Shown: piece by piece, positions 38,050 to 49,185 of the stretch
Numbering within the stretch: position 1 is the stretch's first letter
Layout of the letters: each line of letters opens with the position of its first letter
DNA from: Panorpa germanica
Taxonomy: Eukaryota; Arthropoda; Insecta; Mecoptera; Panorpidae
Length of the DNA stretch: 64,000 nucleotides
Direction of reading: 5' to 3'
NCBI GenBank assembly: GCA_963678705.1
Contig: OY783210.1
Span: forward strand, 14,695,331 to 14,759,330
Notes under the pieces: generated by a model
The model's database searches: none
Seen by the model: only the letters and a program-made list of their open reading frames with translations
What the model was told of the DNA's origin: nothing
Translations under genes and position numbers: made by a program

Positions 38050-38425
38050 TTTATGACACAATTTTTCGGACAGCTCCACCAATAAATGAAGAACAAATCA
38101 ATGATGTTCTAAAATTATTTATTATTTTAAAATAAAGGTTATAAGATGATTTAGAGAATTCAACACTCAATAGCGGTATAAATTCTTTCTTTAAAATTGT
38201 ATTTCTTTAACCATTGCTTTGTTTAAAAAGTAAACAATAACAAAATAACAATTTCGGTGTCCTTAACAATGTGCACAGCAAGAAGTTGGCTCACAGTGTC
38301 GTAGAGATCTGAACGTTTCGTGTCTTGTTAAAATTTGTCTTGTCTTGTTCAATATTTGTTGTGGAAGTAAATTCATTTGGATTAAAGCAGAAAGAGATTA
38401 GCATACAGGTAATAGAAAATACCTC
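38050..38425 (+). promoter_or_regulatory. Shared promoter and noncoding first exon of gene 4 (block C)
   Basis: Third copy of the block described at 13268 and 25505. The TATA-like GGTATAAATTC is at 38175; the noncoding exon ends at 38408 with the donor CAG/GTAATAG. The acceptor is at 40102, followed by TTTCTTTGCATGG, which resembles the gene 2 second exon (GTCTTTGCATGCG). Similarity to block B also extends weakly leftward to about 37990. Confidence 0.7.
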
Positions 38426-38959
38426 TAATATAATTTACTACAAATTATTTTATTGCTTCAAAATGGCAGCATTTATTAAAAATAATGTAAAAAATGTAAG
38501 ACATGTTAGAAAAACAATAGTCTAGTTCCAATGTGTCTCGCTGAATGCGGAAGAGCTGTCCTGTACACCTTTCTAACTAATTTGAGTGCGCTGATTCCCA
38601 ATTTGACATTTGCCAGCCTCAATTATGATGATTTACACCTCCATCTTGTAATAATGGCGGTTAAAGATGTTTTCTTTTAATATCTCCTTAACAGTGGATC
38701 CTAAGATCAAAATAGCTGCTATCAATCTACGATTTCATTTCTTACAATTTCTGCACAACACAGTTTTGCACATCTGATAGATATTAAAGTCCATAACTGT
38801 AAAATAGAGCACTTTATTAAAAATTAGTGATGATTGAAAACGTCGGATGACATTCAACTAAGTCTAAGTACCTACACTACAAGGAATTTAGCTATAATTT
38901 TCTTCCAAACACTGTAGCGAAACTAAATCGGGTTCTTCCCGTTACGCAAAAATAAATAT

Positions 38960-39005
38960 AAGTTCTAATTACGAGAATTCGGAGGCGACTCATGCTTAAT
39001 AGAGG
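38960..39005 (-). repeat. MITE-3 end fragment
   Basis: Matches one arm of MITE-3 (ATTACGAGAATTCGG, then GGCGACTCATGCTTAA). The rest of the element is absent. Confidence 0.55.
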
Positions 39006-39149
39006 TCTTTCATGAATGGAGAAATACATTTCTTTATTTGGGTAGATTCAACTACATTTACTAGATAAATTTTCATATTTCGCTATTCACAAAACTTATA
39101 AAACTTGCAATATTTATCCCAACGTTACGTTCTATTATTTACATGGTAT

Positions 39150-40080
39150 TTATATTTTTTATTTATTATATTAATTGTGTGACTTTCGGCTTTACAATCT
39201 ACAGTATTATATTTCTTAATACATTTCATTCCTAAATACATTCAAACTTAAAACTAAACTTAAATTTTTCTAAACTTTTACTACTTCCAAAAGTGCTTTC
39301 TGCTTCTTCTTCTCTTGACCCTCTCTGTTCATGTTCCCCATGCAGACCAGATAACGAGAACGTTCGTTTTTTCTATTTCCGCCATCCACCTCTTTTCTAA
39401 TAGCTGCACAATATTCTTCTCGCTCATTACTCTTTCCTGACAAGCAAACTTAATGTGCTCCAGTGTTTCAATATCCGTTCCGCGCACTCTACACATTCTT
39501 TTCTCGCTATTTGCCCCGTATCTGCTTCCTTTCTCCCCGTTTCCCAATCTAAACCTTACAATCATTCTCATGTTTTTTATGTCTTTTTCTATTAAGTACT
39601 GTGGTATCTCTTTCTCCCAAGTCCTCATATATCTTGTGTTGCAATTGCTCTTCTCGATGTTTTCCATTCTTTCCTGTTGCTGTATCTCCTTGTTCCTTCT
39701 CCTTAGCTCCTCTTCTACATTTGCGCCTCCTTTTCTTCTTCTCTCTGCCTCCTTGATCGCCATTGCATTCCTTTCAAAATACTCCTTTCTCTTTTTCGGG
39801 ACTCCTCCTCCCCCTTTCTTTATACTCTCCTTCCTTATTTTCTTTATAATTTTACTTTCAGCGCTGCTAATGTTCTCCACATATTTTACTGTTCTTTTAC
39901 CTGCTTTAATTCTTATCTTGCCCCTTTTTAGTTTTTCCATTATCAAGTATCCTGGCGTGCACCTCTCCAGCACTAGTATCCATTTAATGCATCTCTCCTG
40001 TATTCTTTCCAACTTCTCTTGCTCCTTTCACCCCCATATCTCTGTTCCATACATCAACATACTGGTTATCAATCTATCGT
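39150..40080 (-). mobile_element. LINE-A 3' fragment, best-preserved copy
   Basis: The minus strand has a 227-codon frame (39329-40012) starting in RIQERCIKWILVLERCTPGY. It continues through a basic, coiled-coil-like stretch, WEKEIPQYLIEKD and RFRLGN, to a zinc-knuckle region CRVRGTDIETLEHIKFAC in which the second Cys is replaced by Arg. The 3' UTR with TGTGACTTTCGGCTTTAC and an ATT-rich tail is at the left. The 5' end is truncated about 20 nt before the splice acceptor of gene 4. Related frames occur in R1/jockey-like LINEs, typical of hymenopteran genomes (established style; not searched). Confidence 0.8.
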
Positions 40081-40195
40081 TTATTCAATTGTTTTATTTC
40101 AGTTTCTTTGCATGGTAGATCCTCTACTCGTTTTAAATATAATCCAGAAAGAAACTACTTCAGATTAAAGAAGAAGTCAATTAATCCGGCTAAGA

Positions 40196-43100
40196 ATGGA
40201 TACGACAGTAACAATTAATAGAAAAAAAAAGAGGAACAAGGTCGAGCTGCCATCAAATTTCGTCGAAATATACAGTGTTGGACACTTTTTCAAAGACGTT
40301 TGCCAGACGATATGGTATTCGTATATGACACTATTCTTGGTGAATGTTACAGGGCTGCCTACATTCGATGCAGCACTTTTGATGACCGTTGGACAAATAG
40401 CAAATATCATAGGAACTAAAATGTCAAAGGATTCGAAATCATCAGCAGTAACTAGTCATGGAATTGGTATGATTTTCTTAAAATTACACTAAGACACGTT
40501 TATAGACGGGTCGGTGGCCTAACTGTGCGACGCGACTTGTACGCGGTATATATTAGTTTAGGTACACATTTGACAAACGTCAAAAAATAAAACAATTAAC
40601 ATACCCACTTAAATTGGGTCACTTTTAGCATTTAACTGTCAGAAATTGGGTTCTTATAAAAAAAACTTAAAGTACGAGTATTATTATAAACTTTAAAGTA
40701 TTATTATAAACATTTAGGAAAAGTGTTTTCATCACATCTAAAATTTCACTGTGAAATTCTGATCTTTGTAAACTGTAATTTATGCATTCAAATATAATAT
40801 GATCTAAAATTTCTAATTCGACACATTGGCATCTATCGTCAGATTTAAGATTAATTTTATACAAGGTCATACTAAAATATTATTTTTCAGGTTTCGTACT
40901 GGCCGCAATGTCATTTGTGTTAATATTTTTCCCATATTCGGAGCATAACACGGAATGGGATGGCTCCCCAAAACGGTTTGAATCGTTTATATTCCATGGC
41001 GGTCTGATATTTGTTTTTCAAATCGGATGTGCATTTATGCAACTAACTCACATAGTGGCAGTACCATACACTATAAAAAAACAAGAGGAGAGGCAGCAAG
41101 TAGTAGCTTACAGGTAATAACAGCAGGGGCGTACCTAGGTTGTGGGGACTTTATAAGTTACTAGAATTTACCCCCGTCTACCCCGATTCGTAAATAAGTT
41201 ACCAAGGTTAGCCTATATACAAAATTTCAACTTTCTAGCACAATTTTTACTCTCGGCAAATACTGCCCCCAAATAAAATTTTAAATTTTTTTTATTAATA
41301 ATATACCTAATTATTCTAGAATCCAGAATATGAACTTTCTCTAAAGTTCCCTACCGGACCCCCGAATTTCTTCAACTCCCCCTTTTTCAGTTTTTGAATT
41401 TCTAATTTTTGAGAAATGTCAGCATTGAATACCTTAATACACATGCAAAATTTAAACTTTCTATCTTTTACGAATTAAAAGTAATACATCAAAAAAAGAC
41501 TCACTTTTTTTCCAGTTTTCCAAAATTACGGGTTTCCAAGAAATTCAGGGAAAAATCCGGGGACGCCAAAAGTCTTAGAATTTTTTTCGCTACGAAATAG
41601 GAAATTTTCAAACACATTGATGAAACCAAACATATAAGAATATAAACATATATAAGTCAAAATCACGATAGATCGGCGGTGACTTATTCTTAAAAGAGGT
41701 TATAAGAGCGGTATAAATTTATAATACGATAATGAATTTTGTCTTATTCGTTTCTATATACATTATAGAAAAATAAATGAGTCAGTGCCTTTTAGTTATA
41801 TCAGCAGTTTATACCTCACAACTTGTTTTAAATATGAGTCACCGCCGAACTCTCGTAACTTCAATCATAGTTGGAACATTAAAATATAGGATAACATTGT
41901 ATTTCTGAAGTTTTCCATTCCAAATGTATAAATCAATTTAATATTGCAACTGTAAAAACAGTATAGTCAAAAGATGTAAAATATCTTCTTTGGATAAATC
42001 ATAATTTTAGTTAGCAATGAATAGAATGCATAAATCAAATATCTTACTCTCCAGAAAACATTTGGATATACATACTATATTCAATGTATATCCTCTGTAT
42101 ACGCTGTTGCGATGTAGAACCTACAGTGTATGTCTTATGTATATACAAATGCAAAGGTATGTTATGTCTATTCATTTCATTATTTTGTTATTCATTTGGT
42201 TATTAAAAACGGTCAATTTATATTTCTTCAATAATTTAACAGAACCTTTTTACAGTTATAACGCTTATAATTTTTCACTTAATATATTTCAATAAAAACT
42301 TTTAATTCATAAATAGTAAAAAATAAAGTAGAGGCAACAAATATTGAGGAAGAGTATTTAATTTACAGTTTATGGTTAGATAAAAACAAAGTGATCTGAA
42401 AAGTGATAAGAAAACTGATTACGTCCTTATTTTCAAGAATGGTACTCCCTTCCCCGCCCTGAAAATTCAAATTCAAATACAGTTTTAAACTTTTTTACAT
42501 ATTGAAATAAAAAAATAGTTGCTTACCGAAGATGCATGAAAGATTGGTTACTTTTTCTTCTATTTTCTTCTATTTTATGAGGCTTCCATAAATTTTGGTT
42601 CCAGATTCTTGCTCCAGTCGTCGGGTAAAGGGTTTGTTTATGCAATGGTATGGCTGGTACTTACTTTCACGGATGTCCAGCGTGAGAAACCTATTCTAAT
42701 TCATGCTGATGTCTTTGGATTCTTGGTAAGAAAAGCTACATTTCATTTGATTACGTCAGCTTACTAGTGACAATCATACACAAAAGCATAGTCGAATATT
42801 AAGTACAAAAAATAAGTATACTTCATATAGAATATTATTTTATTTTTATCGTAGATCTTTTTTTCTTATGTGCATGCTAACTGGTCACTGGTCTGGATTG
42901 AGAACAGCCTTTGCACTGCTTACGTTATGTACGAATATGCAAGTAGATCCTATTGCGGCACGTATGAACCATATTATAAATATACATGAACGCATGAATT
43001 ACATTTTATAGTGTTGTAGTTATATATCTTGTCTTGTTAATGCATATTCAAAAAAAAATGCCGACAATAGCATATGGATTTTGATGAATTAATTCCGCAG

Positions 43101-46100
43101 TGCGTGTGTCCACATTCAACTAAAAACCGCTAGTACCATATGTGCATGTTCATATGATTCCATGGGTTATTCCTCAGTCAATAAAACATAAATGCTTAGT
43201 TTGTGAATCATGCAACTTATTTATTCCAGTGCGTCGCCTCAGGCTTAACTTCGGGAGCTATAATCATGTATTGTATATTTCATAATAAAATTATGAACTA
43301 TTCAGAAAAAGAACAGGTTGCTTTGGAGTTAATTCCAAGAAAACCGAGTGATACAGGGAGACGGATCAAGATAGATCAGAATGCGTTAGACTTCTTAAGA
43401 GCTGTCGTGTAAGTAATAACTAAGTTCTGATAATAAGACAATTTTCTTTCGAAGTTGCAAAATGCAAAATTTAGAACACTCAATAAGTTCGTAGGATGAT
43501 TGAAAAAAAATCATATGATTTTTACATAGTACCAACCTTCAAACGATACGTGTCAAAATTTCATGACATACTAACTATTAGTTTACGAGTTACAGTAGTT
43601 TTAGTGACGCTACTTTTGTAGTTTTAAAAACAATGTAAAAATCTGAAATTCGTGTATTAATACCATTGCTTTTTAATAGGAAATTATCAAAAACTTTTTC
43701 CATTTTTTTGAAAAATTACAAATATAGCGTAACCCGTAGATACACCCTAATATTTCTTTTGATGGAACTCATTTTTTTTCCTACTAAGTCCAGGAGATAT
43801 TCAGAGTTTTCTATTAACAAAGTATTTAAAAATTATGGAGAATAAAAATGAACAAGACCGATATTTGCTTTATATATTTTGTCACTCAAATGGTCTTTTC
43901 TTAGAGCTTGACTCTACCTACCCTCACACCGTACGTAGCCTTGCAAAGCTCTCTTCCTATATTTCCTCCCCCACTGGATCAAGCCACGTGGAATCTGTAC
44001 GTCTCGTATCTTGAGATTATGATATATATTTACGATATATAGTTACGATATATTGTTACGATATATTGTTACGATATATTGTTGCGATATATGTTGCTAA
44101 TTTTATATTAATTTGTGCAGATACTCTTTTATAAAACTACACTACCTATGTGTTCTAATGTTTTTCCCCCTGTGGATTGACGAGCGTGAACTAACAGCCT
44201 ACAAAATGGGAGAAACAGAGGCCCAAATGCATGGTATCCAAATTGAATATGAGCCATTTGACACCCCAGGAAGTGGTGGAATTATGATTGTAGCTCTGGT
44301 TCCGATGACAATGTCCATATTTTTTGCAATCACTGCTAAATTTCTTATAAAATATCGATTAAGCGTTATTCACTATATGGTAATTACTTTTATTGATGTA
44401 CATATTTAGACCACTTCAAAAGCCAATGAGGTTAGGTCAATTTCTTAAATTGTCTGTTTCTTAAGTACCTTCTTCTCTTTTCATATTTTAAAGATATTAT
44501 TTATTTGTTAACACTCTCTCCGGTTTCTACTCTGCCATTCTTTCCCTTTCCTCGTTCCTACTCTACCTCCGAAATCCACTTCTCCCCTTCACTGCCACTC
44601 TTTAATTACTGCACAATCTTGTTTTTCACTTTTTACTTTTTTCTCAAATGACTACTTAATGTGCTTCAGCGTTTCTCTCTCTCCAGCACACCTTATTCAT
44701 CCTTTCCTCTCTATTTTATCAGTATCTGCTGCCTTTCTCTTCGTTTCCCAGTCTAAATCATGCTATTCTTCTTATGTCTCTTCTCTTGACTCTTTTTTAT
44801 GTATTCCGATATCTCTTTCTTTCAAATCCTCTTGTACCTCATTATATTTGCTGTTATCAATTTTTGTGTTAACGCTTGTACCTTTATTAAGTTTTATATC
44901 GCGATGGTTGTGAAAAACGAAAAATAATCTTGATTACTTATTTCTTTAGTGACGTCATACGAAGAGTTAAAATTGAAATTCAAATTTCTCGGTCATTTTT
45001 TGGATATTAAAAAAAATAAAAACGTCAATGTACATATATTAACCTATATTTCAATGGAAAATTTTAAAAACGACCGCTAAAAATGAGTTTACAGGCCTAT
45101 GAAATAATAAATATCTTCAATTTGTCTTAATTCAATTTTCGTTTCAGAATGTAGGTTTGGTGGGAATAATGCTTTGCTTATCAGCCGCCTTCTATGTATT
45201 CTATCTTCATCCAACTATGTCACCTTTACATCTGTATGTAATAGCTATGCTTCTAGGTAATATTAAACTCTTTATACGATTACATTATCTTATACTAACC
45301 CAAAATTACACTTATGTACTAAAAATGTATTTTAAGAACGTTCCCAAGAAATATATATACCCACATAATCGAGATCTTCTAGTCACTAGGTTACGTGAGG
45401 AAAGTCGAAAACGATCAAAAGTAGCTTCATCACTTTCAACATATTTATGAAAAAACGAATACCGCTTGCTGTAATTTTCTTTACATGACAATATTTGTCA
45501 TATTCTCAATTAATGATACTAAGTTTTTTTCTTAGGAACGACCTTAAATTAAACACATAATTTTAAATTCTATGTTAAATTAAAGTTTTAATGTAAGTTT
45601 CAACTTGTGAAATATAAATAAATAAAATTATTTATATTAAATACTAGCTGTCCCGGCCACGCGTTGCTGTGTCTAACGTTTTTCTCATATTACATTACAT
45701 AGCGCCATCTATTGAATATTTACTCAATCTAGTCAACAGAATATTTACTCAATCTAGTCAACAGATGTCGCCATCATCGTCGCCAGATGTCATCGATAAT
45801 TAATAGACAAATAATTTGCAATAAGATAATATTGCAATCATAAATTGAGATGTAAGCTATCCTATATTTCAAGTTGGATCAAACTGCACACGGTGTACAA
45901 ATTTGATTAAAATCGGTTAAGTAGTTTAGGAGTCCATCGCGGACATACAACGTGACACGTAATTTATATATATTAAGATAATAATTAAAATAGTAGGTAA
46001 TTATTATTAAATAAAGTCTATTACGGACTAACAACGCATGATTTTACAAGCTGAAACTTACATTTAAGGATAAAACTCAAACTAAAACTAAAACAAGTGG

Positions 46101-47200
46101 AAATAGTACTTAAGCAATTTTATTTCTTCGATATGTAAAGGAGTCAAAGCCGGATTTATATATAAATTTTCGAGGTGAGAAAACCTCAATTCGGTCGCTG
46201 TCTTAAAAATAAAGTTGTAATCAATTATTTGTATTTATCTTAGAAACTATAACTTCCACAAATATTTTGTAAAGAGCTTAATTGTAGATAATATCATTAT
46301 CTACAACTTTTATTAATAGCTTTTTGTTGTAACTTTTATAATAAAAAAGTTATAAGCAAAAAGAAATCTCAAATTTAGTTGTGTATTGAATAAATTTTTC
46401 TTTCAAAATATTCTCAAAATATTTTCAAAAATTAAAATAATTTTAGATAAAAACTTTCAATGCGATCCCCTCAAACTTTCATTTCATTTTGAATTGGCTC
46501 TTTTAGCATCAAACCACTAAAATATTTACGTAAAAAATTTTCTCAATGTTAAATACAAATAACTATGTTTATCAAATAATATTTCCTTTTTTGACAGGAG
46601 TTGGAAATGCAGCGGCTCAAATAACCAGTGGATCCAAAGTTGCTCAAATTATTCACCAATATCGTGGACAAAAGACACATACGATGGTGTGTTTCCTGGA
46701 CAAAATACTTATAATCATTCCGATATTACTCGTTGGATATTAGTAAGTATTAAACACAATTACAATTTTAATAGCTGACCTGACAGACCTTCTCGTGTCC
46801 AAATTTCAATTAATTCTTTCACAATATAAGTAATAATAAAGTAATAAAAAAAATAACAAAAAATAGAGAGAGAGTGCTGGGAAGGGGTGAAGAAACTAGG
46901 GAAGGGAGGGTTGTTACCATTATTGGGTTAGTTACGGAGAGGCGCAAGTTACTCACTTGCCACAAACGCTTCACTCCCTCGTTACGGCACTGATATAGTG
47001 CAATAAAAAGCGTGACACTGAATTTTGTCCTTAACCTTAAAACTAATATAATATTATTTCCTTTCAGCAAATGCGAAGTCCATAGTGAATGCCATTACTA
47101 TTATCATCAAGCTTTTAATCCAATGCTTTTTTCAATACCGCTTGTGAGTCTATGTGGTGCTCTCGTTCTATATATAGCGTATCTCTGTGGCATTAAATAA
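40196..47200 (+). CDS. MFSD12-like transporter, gene 4 (intermediate, short N-tail)
   Basis: Eight coding exons: 40196-40466, 40891-41113, 42605-42725, 43230-43408, 44121-44379, 45148-45256, 46598-46742, 47068-47200; 479 aa, the shortest of the five. The frame is continuous, introns are GT-AG and phases are as in the others. The N-terminus is about 25 basic residues before TM1 (YSVGHFFKD at 26). It keeps GQIA but ends in Asn (GQIAN, 66-70; Asn70). The loop that follows is serine/lysine-rich without the DR/DK pair. QLTHIVAVP, PLWIDERE (281-288), FLDK (420-423) and the Cys pair at 438 and 444 are retained. It is thus a link between the canonical pair and genes 2 and 3. Expected to be a multi-pass membrane transporter; substrate unknown. 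A polyadenylation signal lies at 47303. Confidence 0.88.
40667..40870 (-). mobile_element. LINE-B-like C-terminal fragment in gene 4 intron 1
   Basis: The minus-strand frame reads LKSDDRCQCVELEILDHIIF followed by EC, matching the zinc-knuckle region of LINE-B at 24785-25114 (ESDDRCRCGERETLMHILKEC). It ends about 20 nt before exon 2 of gene 4. Confidence 0.65.
41161..41891 (-). mobile_element. Helitron family 2 with a nested MITE-3
   Basis: On the minus strand it starts TCCTATATTTTAATGTTCC after A and ends GACGGGGGTAAATTCTAG before T. A complete MITE-3 occupies about 41658-41870 and interrupts the Helitron subterminal sequence seen intact at 34500. It lies in gene 4 intron 2. Confidence 0.8.
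41658..41870 (+). repeat. MITE-3 foldback element
   Basis: Left end: AATCACGATAGATCGGCGGTG; right end: the inverse of GTTACGAGAGTTCGGCGGTG. Arms of about 60 bp pair imperfectly through the TAAGAGCGGTATAAA and TTTATACCTC regions. Noncoding. Confidence 0.8.
43471..43650 (+). repeat. Mariner-like MITE fragment in gene 4 intron 4
   Basis: Starts ACTCAATAAGTTCGTAGGATG, as in the complete element at 35482-35760, and shares the internal AATTTCATGACATAC-type segment. The right end is missing. Confidence 0.65.
44021..44096 (+). repeat. Short tandem repeat, unit of about 13 bp
   Basis: About six units of a GATATATTGTTAC-type motif with small variations. It ends about 25 nt before the exon 5 acceptor of gene 4. 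Expected to be length-polymorphic. Confidence 0.9.
44500..44890 (-). repeat. LINE-A fragment in gene 4 intron 5
   Basis: The minus strand carries decayed zinc-knuckle and RFRLGN-region sequence of LINE-A (seen in reverse as the CAGCACACC and CTTTCTCTTCGTTTCCCAGT stretches). A MITE-1-like fragment follows at about 44990-45090. Confidence 0.6.
45644..45978 (-). mobile_element. Nonautonomous Helitron, family 1, copy 2
   Basis: Inverted copy of 11587-11911. Minus-strand start TCTTAATATATATAAATT follows A, and the end GGCCGGGACAGCTAG precedes T. It differs by a local 26-bp duplication around 45713-45765 (AATATTTACTCAATCTAGTC twice). It lies in gene 4 intron 6. Confidence 0.85.
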
Positions 47201-47337
47201 GATAGAAATGTAGATATAGATTTAGAAAAATTGTAAATTTCATTGTGTTTAATTTGTAAAAAAAATAATTAAATATTCAGCGTTATATATTTCTTAAACG
47301 ATAATAAATAAATTATTTTATATATCATAATTTAATC

Positions 47338-47490
47338 ATATGAAATATCTATTTTATTGGCTACAAATGACGAAACCACTCCACCTGTCGGAATACAAAT
47401 GAAGATAAAGTTGATGCGAACTATAATTGAAGAGCAATAGTGATAGAAACGTCACAAAATAGGACACTTCACCAATTTATTTACTGAGAC
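47338..47490 (+). repeat. MITE-2-variant fragment downstream of gene 4
   Basis: Matches the middle and right part of the element at 37190-37428 (GATAGAAACGTCACAAAA). It is separated from the gene 4 stop codon by about 140 bp. Confidence 0.55.
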
Positions 47491-48149
47491 ATATATAAAA
47501 ACTATTCATAATAATTTCACGCAGGTGAATATGAAGGTTCTTATATACCTTTCGCACCTGCGATCTGTTAAAGACCCCCACTTTCAAGCTACTAAGTACG
47601 TACTCGGTCTTTACTACATATTACACTTAATTTTATAAAAAAATATTTAAATTATTATCCCTATAGAAATAGTAGAGGTTCAAACCAAAATGATTTGTAT
47701 ACACCGAAGAAACACACCTCAATTTTAACAATAAAATAAATATAATCAAATGCGCATTTGATATTATCTTTATACTATGACCGCACACAAGTTATTGAAC
47801 ATTATATTTGGACTCATCTGGGTTCATCTCATTAAACATTTGAGATACGAATTTTTCCTATATACATTGATTTATACTTGAATGTGGTGAAACATATCGG
47901 TGTAAACAAATAGTTTGAAATAAAATTTCCTATGCTATAGGAGATTGTTACTGAAATACAAAATGCAATTACGAACTATTATTTCTACAATTCATTCAAA
48001 TTCACTTGTTTGTTTACGATTAGTTTGTTTATATTTACTACATAACGTTTATTTTTCTATTCATATATATGTGTATTTGTCGATAATACAGTCAAATAAG
48101 CTCGCATCCAGGGTAGGATTGGTAACGGGTTCGTAAACTCTTCTTTTAC
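47491..48149. other. Intergenic DNA, nothing recognised
   Basis: AT-rich DNA with only short chance frames. A MITE-1 fragment starts at its right edge (about 48150-48330). Confidence 0.4.
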
Positions 48150-48335
48150 GGGATTTTTCAATTGTTGATTGAAATTGATGTTGATAAGTAAATGTATATT
48201 GGCATTTTTATTTTAATAAATATCTAAATGTTGACGGAGATAAAACAATTGAAAATTCAAATTGTAGTTTTAGCGGTACTGATGTCGGCCATATTTATGA
48301 CGTAACATGTCTGTACCATTAAGAGTAGGTCAGTT
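48150..48335 (-). repeat. MITE-1 fragment
   Basis: Carries GGGATTTTTCAATTGTTGAT, TTGACGGAGATA and GGCCATATTTATGACG, the inverse of the right half of 4474-5106. It is cut off at the left edge of a MITE-2 insertion at 48336. Confidence 0.7.
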
Positions 48336-49185
48336 CCCAGTAAACATTTTAGAGTATATTCTACTTAATTTCTATTACATATCATGAATTTTTTGTCTGG
48401 AACGTGTTCGTTTTCTATTCAGTCATTCATAGGAAAGGCTTTTTTTATGAGCTACAGACATTGCAACGACGGTTCACTGCTGAATTAAAAGCGGAGTCGG
48501 TTTATGATTTATGACCGGAGTTATAAACTTGATACTAGCAGGGGTATAAAACTTAATGGAATTCTACTTTTTAGGGTCTGCAAAATATAAATATTTAAAT
48601 GAAGAAATAAATAGATGTAATCTTTAGTACGGATCGTGATTCTTTTAATGAATATTATTCATCTTCAACAATACTCGTTATATTAGTTTTTTACATTGTT
48701 TTGATGATTCAAAAATCCACGATCGGCAGGTCTGCGTTAGGTTTAAAACCTCTGTCTTACCATCGCTAGATGCTAACTTCGTTTATATACATTATATTCG
48801 GGGATTGAGGGAGATAGCGTCTGTCTATTACCATTAAAGAAATATTTGTTGAAAAAGGATAGCATATACTTTAAACTACTGTACTGAACGAATTATTATA
48901 CAAGTATACAAGTGTAACGGTGAAAAATATATTTTACTTGTCTAACCGCATCTCGTTTCTCTCTCACTTTGGAATAAATGAGATGAAAGTGAACTTAAAA
49001 AAAATATATACATGTGGGAAAGAAACAGAAATACTTAATGAATGATGTTGGAAAAAGAAGGAATACTAGAAAGAATAACTAACACAAAATCTGTGACAGG
49101 TAGAGAACTTGTAAAGCGTTAGAATAGAATTGTACGAGTGACTCGAACTTCACCAAATAGGGCAATTCACCAAATTGTTTACTGG
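48336..49185 (-). repeat. MITE-2 long copy, inverted
   Basis: Begins CCCAGTAAACATTTTAGAG and ends CCAAATTGTTTACTGG. The interior is the inverse of 28942-29807, including the extra segment at about 48670-48790. It abuts a MITE-1 fragment on its left, which suggests insertion into or beside that element. Confidence 0.8.

Noticed and set aside
44990..45090. Full MITE-1 element in gene 4 intron 5
   Set aside because: Only the inner right-end sequence is similar; terminal repeats are not present, so I treat it as a fragment.
14596..47200. Genes 2, 3 and 4 as pseudogenes
   Set aside because: All 24 exons join with GT-AG sites and continuous frames, phases are conserved, and each ends in a stop near a polyadenylation signal. 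Decayed copies would show frameshifts.
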